A stretch of DNA of 64,000 nucleotides from Nocardia rhamnosiphila NBRC 108938 (GTDB lineage Bacteria; Actinomycetota; Actinomycetes; Mycobacteriales; Mycobacteriaceae), in NCBI RefSeq assembly GCF_000720425.1, contig NZ_JOAJ01000002.1, positions 310,001-374,000 on the forward strand. Direction: 5' to 3'. The position numbers were made by a program, and so were the translations under genes. Below are positions 43,732 to 52,526 of this stretch, one piece after another (position 1 is the first letter of the stretch; each line of letters begins with the position of its first letter). A model generated the notes under the pieces. It did no database searches. It saw only the letters and a program-made list of their open reading frames with translations, and was not told the origin of the DNA.

Positions 43732-44439
43732 GTGAAAACCGCAGTTGTCACCGGCGGCGCCTCGGGCATCGGACTGGCCATCGCGCAGCGGCTGCGCAGC
43801 GACGGATTCCATGTCGCCGCCCTGGACCGCAACGCCGCCGCGGAGGACGATTCCGCCTACCGGGCCGATGTGACCGATCCGGACAGCATCGCCGAAGCAC
43901 TCGGAGCCGTCCGCGAGAAGCTCGGCCCGGTCACCGTTCTGGTGAATGCGGCCGGAGTCGACGGATTCAAACGGTTCCAGAACATCGACTTCGCGGAATG
44001 GCAGCGGGTCATCGAGGTGAACCTGCACGGCGTCTTCCACACCATCCAGGCGGTACTGCCGGATATGATCGAGGCCGGCTGGGGCCGCATTGTGAACATC
44101 TCCTCGTCGAGCGCACAGTCGGGTCAGCCGTTCATGTCCCACTACGTATCGTCGAAATCCGCGGTCAACGGACTCACCAAATCCCTTGCGCTGGAATTGG
44201 GTCCCTCGGGTATCACGGTGAACGCGGTACCCCCGGGCTTCATCGACACCCCCATGCTGCGCCGCTCCGAGGAACGCCGGTTGCTCGGCGGCACCGTCGA
44301 GGACCATATTCAGCGCACCCCCGTGCGGCGCGTCGGCAAGCCCGAGGACATTGCCGCCACCTGCGCTTTCCTGATCTCCGAGGAGGCCGGCTATATCACC
44401 GGCCAGATCATCGGCGTCAACGGCGGACGCAACACCTGA
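43732..44439 (+). CDS. Short-chain dehydrogenase/reductase
   Basis: A 235-residue SDR. It has TGGASGIGLAIA, NAAGVD, ISSSSAQSGQ with the catalytic Ser, YVSSK and TGQIIGVNGG. The GTG start has AGGAGAGGC-like purines upstream. It is the first gene of a long plus-strand operon with ferredoxin, P450, DUF35-thiolase, hydrolase, DoxX and two hydroxyacid dehydrogenases. It probably oxidises a hydroxy intermediate. Confidence 0.88.
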   Translation: MKTAVVTGGASGIGLAIAQRLRSDGFHVAALDRNAAAEDDSAYRADVTDPDSIAEALGAVREKLGPVTVLVNAAGVDGFKRFQNIDFAEWQRVIEVNLHGVFHTIQAVLPDMIEAGWGRIVNISSSSAQSGQPFMSHYVSSKSAVNGLTKSLALELGPSGITVNAVPPGFIDTPMLRRSEERRLLGGTVEDHIQRTPVRRVGKPEDIAATCAFLISEEAGYITGQIIGVNGGRNT

Positions 44440-44484
44440 CAGCCACAGGAATCCGCCCACCGCATCCGAAGGGAAGTGACAACC

Positions 44485-44679
44485 GTGAAGGTCCATGTCG
44501 ATCAGGAACGCTGCCAGGGGCACACCCTGTGCTCGATGATCGCCCCGAAAGCGTTCGAACTCAGTGAAATCGACGGGCATTCCTCGCCGGTCGACGAAAA
44601 TGTAGCCCACGACCAAGAGGACCAGGTGCGCGAAGCGGTGCACTCCTGCCCCGAGCGCGCCATCTCGCTCACCGAGTAG
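44485..44679 (+). CDS. Single-cluster ferredoxin (3Fe-4S type)
   Basis: About 64 residues with the pattern Cys-x5-Cys...CysPro (RCQGHTLCSMIAP ... HSCPERAI). The second Cys of a 4Fe-4S motif is replaced by His, so a 3Fe-4S or unusual cluster is likely. Such ferredoxins feed electrons to P450s. GTG 44485 is preferred over GTG 44476 because of GGGAAG spacing. The P450 starts 15 bp later, so it is the probable redox partner. Confidence 0.87.
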   Translation: MKVHVDQERCQGHTLCSMIAPKAFELSEIDGHSSPVDENVAHDQEDQVREAVHSCPERAISLTE

Positions 44680-44694
44680 TACGAGGGGCACCCG

Positions 44695-46047
44695 ATGTCC
44701 GCCACCGAACCCACCGACCGCCTGCATCCCCGGCTCGATTTCGACCGCTACGGGCCCGCCTACCGGGAATCGTTCCAGGCGATCACCGAGCATATGCACC
44801 GGCAGTGCCCGATCGCCTGGACCGACCGCCACGACGGTTACTGGGTGGCCGCGGGAAACCGGGAGGTCTTCGAACTCGCCCGGTGCCCCTACGTCTCCAA
44901 CGACCGTGACGTCGACGGCGTGCGGCGCGGATATCAGGGCATCACCATCCCCTCCACCAACCAGGCCGCCATCCGCAACGGCATCCTGGAGATGGACGAC
45001 CCCGAGCACCGTGAACTGCGGGCCGTGCTCAACCCGTATCTGTCGCCCGCCGCGGTACAGCGGTGGATCCCGTTCGTCGACGAACTGGTCCGCGCCGCGC
45101 TCGACGAGAAGATCGCCACGGGCCGCATCGATTTCGTCGACGACCTGGCCAATATCGTGCCCGCCGTCCTGACCCTGGCCATGCTGGGGGTACCGCTGCG
45201 CAACTGGGCGGTCTACAGCGAGCCCGCGCACGCGACGGTGTACACCCCGCCCGACTCGCCGGAGTTCGAGCGGGTACACCGGATGCACCAGGAGATGGGC
45301 CTGGACCTCTACACCAATCTCACCGAGATCCGGGCGAATCCCCGGCCCGGCCTCATCCACGCGCTCGCGACCGAGGCGACACTGGGCGGGGAGCCCCTGT
45401 CCGATATCGAGATCCTCGGCATGCTCGGCCTGTTGATCGGCGGAGGTTTCGACACCACCACCGCACTCACCGCGCATTCGCTGGAGTGGCTGTCCGAGCA
45501 TCCGGGCGAACGGGAAACGCTCAGCCGGGAACGGGACCAGCTGCTGGACTCGGCGACCGAGGAGTTCCTGCGCTACTTCACGCCGGCGCCCGGCGACGGC
45601 CGCACCGTGAACACCGATGTCGAAGTGGCCGGCGCGCGGTTCGCCGAAGGTGAACGACTGTGGTTGTCCTGGGCCATGGCCAACCGTGACCCGGCCGTGT
45701 TCGAGCACCCCGATACGGTCGTGCTGGACCGTAAGGGGAACCGGCACTTCAGTTTCGGATTGGGCATCCACCGGTGTATCGGATCGAATGTGGCCCGGGC
45801 GGTGTACAAGCGGATGCTGGTCGCGGTGCTGGATCGGCTACCGGACTTCCGGTGCATCCCGGAGGAGGCCGTGCACTACGAGACCATCGCGGTGATCCAG
45901 GGCATGCGGCACCTGCCGGCCACATTCACCCCCGGGGAACCGCTCGGTCCCGGGCTCACCGAGACACTCGCGAAACTGCAGACCGTCTGCGACGAACAGC
46001 GGCTCGCCGAGCCGGTGACAGTCCGCAAGGACGCGGCGCAGATCTGA
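44695..46047 (+). CDS. Cytochrome P450
   Basis: A 450-residue P450. The I-helix is GGFDTTTA, the K-helix EEFLRY, and the heme loop FGLGIHRCIGSNVAR with Cys. It is not closely similar to the P450s at 25771 and 56912, which share other blocks. It lies just after its ferredoxin gene. It probably hydroxylates a carbon chain or ring in the same pathway as the DUF35-thiolase that follows (inference). Confidence 0.93.
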   Translation: MSATEPTDRLHPRLDFDRYGPAYRESFQAITEHMHRQCPIAWTDRHDGYWVAAGNREVFELARCPYVSNDRDVDGVRRGYQGITIPSTNQAAIRNGILEMDDPEHRELRAVLNPYLSPAAVQRWIPFVDELVRAALDEKIATGRIDFVDDLANIVPAVLTLAMLGVPLRNWAVYSEPAHATVYTPPDSPEFERVHRMHQEMGLDLYTNLTEIRANPRPGLIHALATEATLGGEPLSDIEILGMLGLLIGGGFDTTTALTAHSLEWLSEHPGERETLSRERDQLLDSATEEFLRYFTPAPGDGRTVNTDVEVAGARFAEGERLWLSWAMANRDPAVFEHPDTVVLDRKGNRHFSFGLGIHRCIGSNVARAVYKRMLVAVLDRLPDFRCIPEEAVHYETIAVIQGMRHLPATFTPGEPLGPGLTETLAKLQTVCDEQRLAEPVTVRKDAAQI

Positions 46048-46164
46048 CGCAGAACAGCACAACGTAATTCCGGCCCCCGGACGGGCGACCGCCCGGGGTG
46101 GAACACCGGACGTGGTCGCCACCGGCGGCACCGGGCCCCGGTACCGACGCCACGAGGAGGCGAT

Positions 46165-47850
46165 ATGTCATCGACGACCGGCGACGAACCGGCACCCCGA
46201 TCGGGGCGACCACTACCGCTGCTGTCCCTGGACACCGAGTTCTTCTGGACGTCGGGCGCCGACGGGAACCTCCGCATCCAGGAGTGCCGGGCGTGTTCGG
46301 CACTGATCCATCCGCCGCAGCCTATCTGCCGCTACTGCCGAGGACGCGAGCTGGCGCCCCGGATCGTGTCGGGTACCGCGATCCTCGCGTCGTTCACCGT
46401 CAACCACCGCTTCGCGCTACCGGGTCTCCCGCCGCCGTACGTGGTGGCGACGGTGGCGCTGGACGACGATCCGCGGGTGCGGCTGACCACCAATATCGTC
46501 GACTGCGATCCCGGCGAGCTCACCCTGGGTATGCGGCTGGAGGTGGTGTTCCGGCAGGACGGCGATGTGTGGCTGCCACTGTTCCGGCCCGCCGCGCAAC
46601 AGCCCGGCCCGGCACCGCTGCCGGTGGACGAGATACCCGCGGATCAGTTCGGGCGGCACGTGACGACGATGCGGCGCCGCGACAAGTTCGAGGACAGCGT
46701 CGCGCTCACCGGGATCGGGATGTCGCGAATCGGGCGGCGGCTCATGCGGCCGCCACTGGAACTGACCGTCGACGCCTGCCAGCAGGCGATCGCCGACGCG
46801 GGCCTGGGCCTCGACGATATCGACGGACTGTCCTCGTATCCGGGCGGCGGTAATCTCGGCGGATTCGGGGAAGGCGGCGTCACCGCGCTGGAGTCCGCGC
46901 TCGGTATCCGGCCCACCTGGCACAACGGCGGGATAGAGACCTTCGGGCCCGGCGGGTCGGTCATCGCGGCCATGCTCGCGGTGCACGCGGGTCTGGCCAC
47001 CCATGTGCTGTGTTTCCGCACGGTCTGGGAAGCCACGTTCAACGAGTTGATGAAGCGGGGCACGATCCCCGCGGCCGGCGGCGGCCGCACCGCGAGCTGG
47101 ATGCATCCGTTCGGCTCCACCTCGGCCGCGCATACGCTGGCGCAGAAGGCGCAGCGGCATTTCCACGACTACGGCACCACCCGCGAAACCCTCGGCTGGA
47201 TAGCGCTGAACCAGCGCGCGAACGCCGCGCTGAATCCGAGCGCGGTGTACCGGGATCCGCTGACGATGGACGACTATCTGAACGCCCGCCCGATCACCAC
47301 ACCGTTCGGCCTCTACGACTGCGATGTCCCGTGCGACGGCGCCGTCGCGGTGATCGTCTCGGCCCGGGAGGCCGCCGCCGATCTACCCGGCCCCGCCATC
47401 CGGGTGGAGGCGGTGGGCACCCAGATCGTCGAGCGGATCGAATGGGATCAGAGCACGCTCACCCACGAACCCCAGGTTCTCGGCCCCGCCGCCCATCTGT
47501 GGACCCGCACCGAGCTGCGGCCCGAGGATGTGGATGTCGCCGAGCTGTACGACGGGTTCACCATCAACTGCCTGTCCTGGATCGAAGCGCTCGGTTTCTG
47601 CAAGATCGGCGAGGCCAAGGATTTTTTGGACGGCGGCCGGAACATCGCCCGCGACGGCGTGCTGCCGCTGAACACCCACGGCGGCCAGCTCTCGCACGGC
47701 CGCACCCACGGGATGGGGCTGATGCACGAGGCGATCGTGCAATTACGCGGGACCGCCGGGGCGCGGCAGGTGCCCGGCGCGAAGGTGGCGGTGGTGTCCA
47801 GCGGGGGTCTCACCCCGGGCGGCGCGGTCCTGTTGCGGAGCGAATCCTGA
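46165..47850 (+). CDS. DUF35 (OB-fold) + thiolase-like fusion, probable retro-aldolase
   Basis: A 561-residue protein. Residues 20-145 form a DUF35 domain with a zinc rubredoxin-like knuckle (Cys41, 44, 55, 58) and an OB-fold. From about 178 it is a thiolase superfamily domain like lipid-transfer protein Ltp2 (GIGMSRIG, PLELTVDACQQAIADAGL, NTHGGQLSHGRTHG, SSGG-LTPGGA). In sterol side-chain degradation, Ltp2 needs a separate DUF35 partner to cleave a beta-hydroxy-acyl-CoA; here both are in one chain. The thiolase Cys/His pair is replaced as in retro-aldolases (inference). It lies in the P450 operon. Confidence 0.83.
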   Translation: MSSTTGDEPAPRSGRPLPLLSLDTEFFWTSGADGNLRIQECRACSALIHPPQPICRYCRGRELAPRIVSGTAILASFTVNHRFALPGLPPPYVVATVALDDDPRVRLTTNIVDCDPGELTLGMRLEVVFRQDGDVWLPLFRPAAQQPGPAPLPVDEIPADQFGRHVTTMRRRDKFEDSVALTGIGMSRIGRRLMRPPLELTVDACQQAIADAGLGLDDIDGLSSYPGGGNLGGFGEGGVTALESALGIRPTWHNGGIETFGPGGSVIAAMLAVHAGLATHVLCFRTVWEATFNELMKRGTIPAAGGGRTASWMHPFGSTSAAHTLAQKAQRHFHDYGTTRETLGWIALNQRANAALNPSAVYRDPLTMDDYLNARPITTPFGLYDCDVPCDGAVAVIVSAREAAADLPGPAIRVEAVGTQIVERIEWDQSTLTHEPQVLGPAAHLWTRTELRPEDVDVAELYDGFTINCLSWIEALGFCKIGEAKDFLDGGRNIARDGVLPLNTHGGQLSHGRTHGMGLMHEAIVQLRGTAGARQVPGAKVAVVSSGGLTPGGAVLLRSES

Positions 47851-47863
47851 TGGCCCGGGGTGC

Positions 47864-48838
47864 GTGGTGACACTGACCGGATTCGAGCCGGCCCCGGCCG
47901 AGTCCACCGGCCCGTTGCCGGTGGTCGCCGAAGTACCCGAAGTCGACAGGATCCCGGTCTCCGGACTGCTGGCCGAGGTGGCCGACCCACGGGCGGTCGT
48001 GGTCGCCCTGCACGGCGGCGCCGTGGACTCCCGGTACTTCGACTGCCCCGGACACCCGGAGTACTCGCTGCTGCGCACCGGGCAGCGGCTCGGCTACACC
48101 GTGCTCGCGCTGGACCGCCCCGGGTTCGGCAGTTCGGCCCCGCACGCCCGGCTCCTGGACCCACCGCAGCGCCGGGTGGACCTCGTCTACGGCGCCGTCG
48201 ACGCACTCCTGGACGGCTTGCCGCGCGGCGCGGGCGTCTTCCTGCTCGCGCATTCGGCGGGTTGCGAACTCGCGGTCCGGATGGCGGCCGCCGACCGCGG
48301 CGCCGACCTGCTCGGACTCGAACTCGCCGGCACTGGACGCCGGCACCAGCAGGCCGCGCAGGACCTGCTCTGGGGCGCCGACCGGATCGCCGGCCGGCGG
48401 CCGCGTGGGGTGGGGCGGCTGATCTGGGAACCGTCCCGGCTGTATCCCGACGACGTCCTGGGCGGCAGTACCGTGTCCGCGCAGGGCTCGCACCTGGAGT
48501 CGCGGGCGCTGCACGACTGGGCCGCGCGGGAATTCCTCGGCCTCGCCCCCGATATCGGTGTTCCGGTGCGATACAGCCTGGGTGAATACGAACGGGTGTG
48601 GCGAAACGATCCCGCGGAGATGGTCGCGGTGGGCGGTTTGTTCACCCGGTCGCCACGGGTTGTACTGAACCGGATGCCCAATACCGGTCACAACGTCGGC
48701 CTCGGCCGGACCGCACCGGCCTACCACCTCACCGTGCTGGCCTTTGCCGAGGAGTGCATCATCGCCCGCGGGACCGGAGAATTCTCCGGCCCCGCCCTGC
48801 AATTCGACGGCGGCGCGGCGGCGCGGCCGGAAAGGTAG
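47864..48838 (+). CDS. Alpha/beta-hydrolase
   Basis: A 324-residue hydrolase. The nucleophile elbow is AHSAGCE, LALDRPGFGSS provides the oxyanion-type region, and MPNTGHNVGL carries the catalytic His near the C-terminus. It cleaves an ester, thioester or lactone. GTGs at 47864 and 47867 are possible starts. It follows the thiolase by 13 bp and may act on the product ester or CoA thioester. Confidence 0.82.
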   Translation: MVTLTGFEPAPAESTGPLPVVAEVPEVDRIPVSGLLAEVADPRAVVVALHGGAVDSRYFDCPGHPEYSLLRTGQRLGYTVLALDRPGFGSSAPHARLLDPPQRRVDLVYGAVDALLDGLPRGAGVFLLAHSAGCELAVRMAAADRGADLLGLELAGTGRRHQQAAQDLLWGADRIAGRRPRGVGRLIWEPSRLYPDDVLGGSTVSAQGSHLESRALHDWAAREFLGLAPDIGVPVRYSLGEYERVWRNDPAEMVAVGGLFTRSPRVVLNRMPNTGHNVGLGRTAPAYHLTVLAFAEECIIARGTGEFSGPALQFDGGAAARPER

Positions 48839-48842
48839 CCGA

Positions 48843-49364
48843 ATGGACGTCACCGATATCGCACTGCTGCTGCTCCGCCTGGTCGTGGGCGGCACCATGA
48901 TCGCCCACGGGATCAACCACTGGATCGGGGGCGGCAAGATCGCCGGCACCGCAGGCTGGTTCAGCGGCCTCGGGTTACGCCACGGCGTACTGCAGGCCTG
49001 GTTCAGTGTGATCACCGAGATCGGCGCGGGGGCGCTGCTGGTCGTCGGGCTGCTCACCCCGCTGGCCGCCGCGGCGGTGATCTCGGTGATGCTGGTCGCC
49101 GCCCTGCTCGCGCACCGGAAGAACGGCTTCTTCGTGTTCAAGGACGGCTACGAGTACGTCCTGGTCCTCGCGGTCGTCTCGCTGGCGCTCGGGATTCTCG
49201 GACCCGGATGGCTGTCGGTGGACCACGCCGCCGGGATCGAGCTCACCGGCTGGGGCGGCGGCGCCGTCGCGCTGGGGGTCGGTGTCATCGCCACCGCCGG
49301 TCTGCTGGCGGTCTTCTGGCGACCGGCCACCCCGGAAACGGAGTCGGCGGCCGCCGACTCCTGA
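48843..49364 (+). CDS. DoxX-family membrane protein
   Basis: A 173-residue membrane protein with about four to five spans (LLLRLVVGGTMIAHG, ITEIGAGALLVVGLLTPLAA, VLVLAVVSLALGIL, GVGVIATAGLLAVFW). It has the DoxX/SURF4 pattern. Such proteins are often linked with oxidative catabolism and electron flow. It lies 4 bp after the hydrolase, within the operon. No enzyme role is assigned. Confidence 0.82.
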   Translation: MDVTDIALLLLRLVVGGTMIAHGINHWIGGGKIAGTAGWFSGLGLRHGVLQAWFSVITEIGAGALLVVGLLTPLAAAAVISVMLVAALLAHRKNGFFVFKDGYEYVLVLAVVSLALGILGPGWLSVDHAAGIELTGWGGGAVALGVGVIATAGLLAVFWRPATPETESAAADS

Positions 49365-49385
49365 GCTGCGCGAGAGAGGAACACC

Positions 49386-50225
49386 ATGCGCGTCGGATTC
49401 ATCGGACTGGGTAGTCAGGGCGGGCCCATGGCCCGCCGTATCGTCGAGGCCGGGTACCGGACCACCCTGTGGGCACGCCGCCCCGTCACCACCGAACCGT
49501 ATGCCGATACCGCGGCGAAAGTCGCCGCGACTCCCGCGGAACTCGCCGCCGACAGCGATCTGGTGTGTCTGTGCGTGGTCGGTGACGCCGATGTGCGCGA
49601 AGTCCTCGAACGCGCGGACGGCGTCCTGGCGGGATTCGCCGCCTCCGCGGCCGGGCGCGACACGGCACCGGTGATCGCGATCCACAGCACGGTCCACCCC
49701 GACACCTGTCGGGAACTGGCCGAAATCGCCGCCACACAGGGCGTTTCGCTCATCGACGCACCGGTCAGCGGTGGGGCCCCCGCGGTCGCGGCCGGGCGGC
49801 TGCTGGTGATGGCCGGGGGTGACGAGGACACCCTCGCGCGCTGCCGGCCGGTTTTCGAGACCTACGCGGCCCCGATCGTGCATCTGGGCGGTGTCGGCGC
49901 CGGGCAGACCACCAAACTGCTCAACAATCTCCTGTTCACCGCGCATATGGCCACCGCGGTCAGCACCTTGGAACTGGGCGCCCGGCTGGGCGTCAGCCCC
50001 GAGCGGCTCGGCGAAGTGATCGGCAACGGCAGCGGCAACAGTTTCGCGCTCGGCCGCATCCTGGCGGGCGGCGGAAGCCTGGACCAGATCGCCGCGCACG
50101 CGGGTGATCTGCTGCGCAAGGACGTCCGGTTGATCAGCGAACTGGCCGACGCCGCACAGATCGTCCCCGGGGTGGTACTCGATACCGCCGACGCCACGCT
50201 CGCCCTGATGGGCCGCCCCCGCTGA
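49386..50225 (+). CDS. Beta-hydroxyacid dehydrogenase (3-hydroxyisobutyrate dehydrogenase family)
   Basis: A 279-residue enzyme. It has an N-terminal Rossmann loop GFIGLGSQGGPM, DAPVSGG (126-130) and catalytic Lys177 in GQTTKLLNN, the conserved lysine of the family. It oxidises a 3-hydroxy acid to a semialdehyde with NAD(P). It is paired with a paralog directly downstream. It could handle a three- or four-carbon fragment released by the retro-aldol enzyme (inference). Confidence 0.88.
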   Translation: MRVGFIGLGSQGGPMARRIVEAGYRTTLWARRPVTTEPYADTAAKVAATPAELAADSDLVCLCVVGDADVREVLERADGVLAGFAASAAGRDTAPVIAIHSTVHPDTCRELAEIAATQGVSLIDAPVSGGAPAVAAGRLLVMAGGDEDTLARCRPVFETYAAPIVHLGGVGAGQTTKLLNNLLFTAHMATAVSTLELGARLGVSPERLGEVIGNGSGNSFALGRILAGGGSLDQIAAHAGDLLRKDVRLISELADAAQIVPGVVLDTADATLALMGRPR

Positions 50226-50244
50226 CCGAACGAAGGAGAACCGA

Positions 50245-51045
50245 GTGCGCATCGGATTCATCGGCGCCGGCCGCATGGGAACCCCCATGATCCGGCGCCT
50301 GACGGCCGCCGGGCACAGTGTCCGTGCACTCGGGCGCAATCCCGGCGCCCGGGCCGCGATCACCGCGACCGGCGCCACCGCGACCGGCTCGGTGATCGAG
50401 GCCGGACAGGACGCCGAGGCGGTGGTGGTCTGCGTTTTCACCGATCAGCAGGTCCGCGAGGTGTGCCTGGACAGCGGACTGCTCGAGACGATGCCGCCCG
50501 GCTCGGTCCTGATTCTGCACACCACCGGCAGCCCCGACACCGCGACGACGATCGCCGCCGACCGGGCCGCTGCCGGACGCCATGTGGTCGACGCCCCGGT
50601 GAGCGGGGGTCCGCACAACATCGCCGACGGTTCGCTCACCGTCTTCCTGGGCGGCTCGGCCGACGCGACCGCGCGGGCGCGCCCCGTGCTGGCCGCGTAC
50701 GCGGATCCGGTCCTGGCGGTCGGGGAACTCGGTAACGGGCAGCGCGTGAAACTCGTCAACAATTCGCTGTTCGCCGCCCAGATCGGCCTGGTCACCGAAG
50801 CGGTGCGGCTGGCCGGCGAACTGGGCCTCACCGAAGCCGAGGTCCTTTCCGCACTGCCGCATGCCAGTAGTTCGGGGCGTGCGGTGCTGAGTGTGGCAGC
50901 CAAGGGTTCGGTGGCGGCGTTCGCGGACTCGGTGGGCGATTTCCTGCGCAAGGATGTCGCCGTGGTCCGCGAACTCGCCGACCGGCTGGGCAGCGATCTC
51001 GGCCTGCTCGACCCCGCCATCCGCGCGGCGGTCGGCTCCGGCTGA
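50245..51045 (+). CDS. Beta-hydroxyacid dehydrogenase (paralog)
   Basis: A 266-residue paralog of the gene upstream. It has GFIGAGRMGTPM, DAPVSGG and catalytic Lys169 in GQRVKLVNN. Both active lysines are kept, so both are probably active. The pair likely arose by local duplication but has diverged strongly. Ribosome site GAAGGAG lies seven bases before the GTG. Confidence 0.86.
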   Translation: MRIGFIGAGRMGTPMIRRLTAAGHSVRALGRNPGARAAITATGATATGSVIEAGQDAEAVVVCVFTDQQVREVCLDSGLLETMPPGSVLILHTTGSPDTATTIAADRAAAGRHVVDAPVSGGPHNIADGSLTVFLGGSADATARARPVLAAYADPVLAVGELGNGQRVKLVNNSLFAAQIGLVTEAVRLAGELGLTEAEVLSALPHASSSGRAVLSVAAKGSVAAFADSVGDFLRKDVAVVRELADRLGSDLGLLDPAIRAAVGSG

Positions 51046-51239
51046 CTCCGGCATCCCGCTTCGTGCCGAACACCGCCCGCTGCTGCGCCGCCTTGTTGTC
51101 GCGGAGGGGTTTCCGGGTACCGCGATGTCGGTGATGGTCGACAGGACGAACGATTGCCTCACCGGCCATTCCGCTGCCGCTCCCCGTTTTCCCCGCCGTC
51201 ACAGAGCGGTTGGCGCCGAGGGGCCGGCCCGGAGGACTG

Positions 51240-51842
51240 CTACTCGCTTTTCGGCCAGGCGGGCGAACGACCGAGCAGGCGGAGGATCCGGTCCAGCGGC
51301 GCACCCGGGTCGCCACCCGGCAGCGCATGGGCGAAGGGGGACCCGGGCTGCTCGCGTTCCGGGCCGTCGGGGACGGATTCGGCGATACGCAGCACCGGCT
51401 CGGCCGTGGCCGCGTCCAGTTCATAGCCCACACCGAGGGCTCGCGCGAGATCCCAGCCGTGGACGACGTAGTCGACCAGGTGGAATCCGAGGGCCTGATG
51501 GCCCGGGACCGTGACGTCCGGCCCGAATTCCGGCATCGCGAAGAGGCGTTCCACCGTGCCGGGCTCGGCGAATGCCTGTAGGACCTCGGCCGCGGATTCG
51601 GTGTACTCGGCCGGGGTGTGCGGTCCCGGCGGCCGCACCTGCCAGTGGGCGAGGTCGGCGCCGTCACCACGGGCACTGGCGGCGAAGCCGCGATGCTGTG
51701 CGGCCATATGCGCCAGCAGGTCGCCCACCGTCCAGCCCGCGCACGGGGTCGGCAGGCCGAGTCGGTCGGGGGTGACGAGTTCTGCGGTGGTCACCGTGGT
51801 GAGTACCGCGCGGCGGTCGAGTTCGACGAGGCCTGTGGTCAT
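51240..51842 (-). CDS. TIGR03086-type DinB/maleylpyruvate isomerase-like protein
   Basis: About 200 residues with LDRRAVLTTV..., PTPCAGWTVGDLLAHM and HGWDLARALG, the motif set of mycothiol-dependent DinB-superfamily proteins in actinobacteria. The His residues can bind a metal. The start is uncertain: ATG 51842 fits the family length; upstream ATG 51854 and TTG 51878 are also in frame. It is divergent from a MarR gene. No substrate is known. Confidence 0.72.
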   Translation of the reverse strand: MTTGLVELDRRAVLTTVTTAELVTPDRLGLPTPCAGWTVGDLLAHMAAQHRGFAASARGDGADLAHWQVRPPGPHTPAEYTESAAEVLQAFAEPGTVERLFAMPEFGPDVTVPGHQALGFHLVDYVVHGWDLARALGVGYELDAATAEPVLRIAESVPDGPEREQPGSPFAHALPGGDPGAPLDRILRLLGRSPAWPKSE

Positions 51843-51869
51843 ATCGCAGACCATACGCACCAGCTTATC

Positions 51870-51885
51870 GTACGTCAATGCGTAC
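51870..51885. promoter_or_regulatory. GTACG-N6-CGTAC inverted repeat, probable MarR operator
   Basis: GTACG-TCAATG-CGTAC is a perfect 5-6-5 inverted repeat between the divergent DinB-type and MarR genes, in a short AT-richer stretch. It is placed where the MarR protein would repress both. Confidence 0.55.
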
Positions 51886-51911
51886 TGTTTTCCAGTGGGT
51901 AGGTTCTACTC

Positions 51912-52364
51912 ATGGGAACCACGGACCGTCCGGATCTGGCCGCGATGCTCGCGCCGCTGACCCGCACCCTCATCGCCCTGGAACGCCCGATTCTCGAAGC
52001 CCACGGGCTGACCATGTGGGCCTACACGGTCCTGATCGCGCTGAGCCGGGGCTCCGCCCGCGGGCAGGGCGTACTCGCCCAGGAGATCGGCGCCGACAAG
52101 ACCCGGATCATCGCGGTCCTCGACGACCTCCAGGAGCGCGGTCTCATCGAACGCACCCCCGATCCCGCCGACCGCCGGGCCCGGCTGCTGGCGCTGACGC
52201 CGGAGGGCCACCGGATCGCGGCCGCGGTACAGGCCGAGATCCAGGCGCGCGAGAACGCACAGATCCTGGAAAATCTGCCCGCCGCCGACCGTCGCGGCTT
52301 CCTCAACGCCTTGCGCATCCTGACCGAGCTCCCCCGGGATCCGGCACCGGACGGGAACGACTGA
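51912..52364 (+). CDS. MarR-family transcriptional regulator
   Basis: A 150-residue winged helix protein: VLAQEIGADKTRIIAVLDDLQERGLIERTPDPADRRARLLALTPEG is the DNA-binding core with its wing, and helices at each end form the dimer. MarR proteins usually respond to small phenolic or oxidative signals. It is divergent from the DinB-type gene, with an inverted repeat between them. Confidence 0.9.
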   Translation: MGTTDRPDLAAMLAPLTRTLIALERPILEAHGLTMWAYTVLIALSRGSARGQGVLAQEIGADKTRIIAVLDDLQERGLIERTPDPADRRARLLALTPEGHRIAAAVQAEIQARENAQILENLPAADRRGFLNALRILTELPRDPAPDGND

Positions 52365-52526
52365 CAGCGACCCTCGGCCCTCGCCAGCCGATTGCGGGTG
52401 GCCGACCGCCCTGGTCGACCAGAGATACTGTCGCGGCCGGCGGTCGAACCGGACGATCGCACCGGGCGCTGGGCGGGGACACCGGACCGCTCGACTACGA
52501 CCCGCCCGGCAGGTGCGCCGGTTCGC

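Noticed and set aside
42028..45771. 1247-residue minus-strand open frame
   Set aside because: Only the first 490 codons next to the stop form the ALDH from ATG 43497. The rest is antisense to the SDR, ferredoxin and P450 genes.
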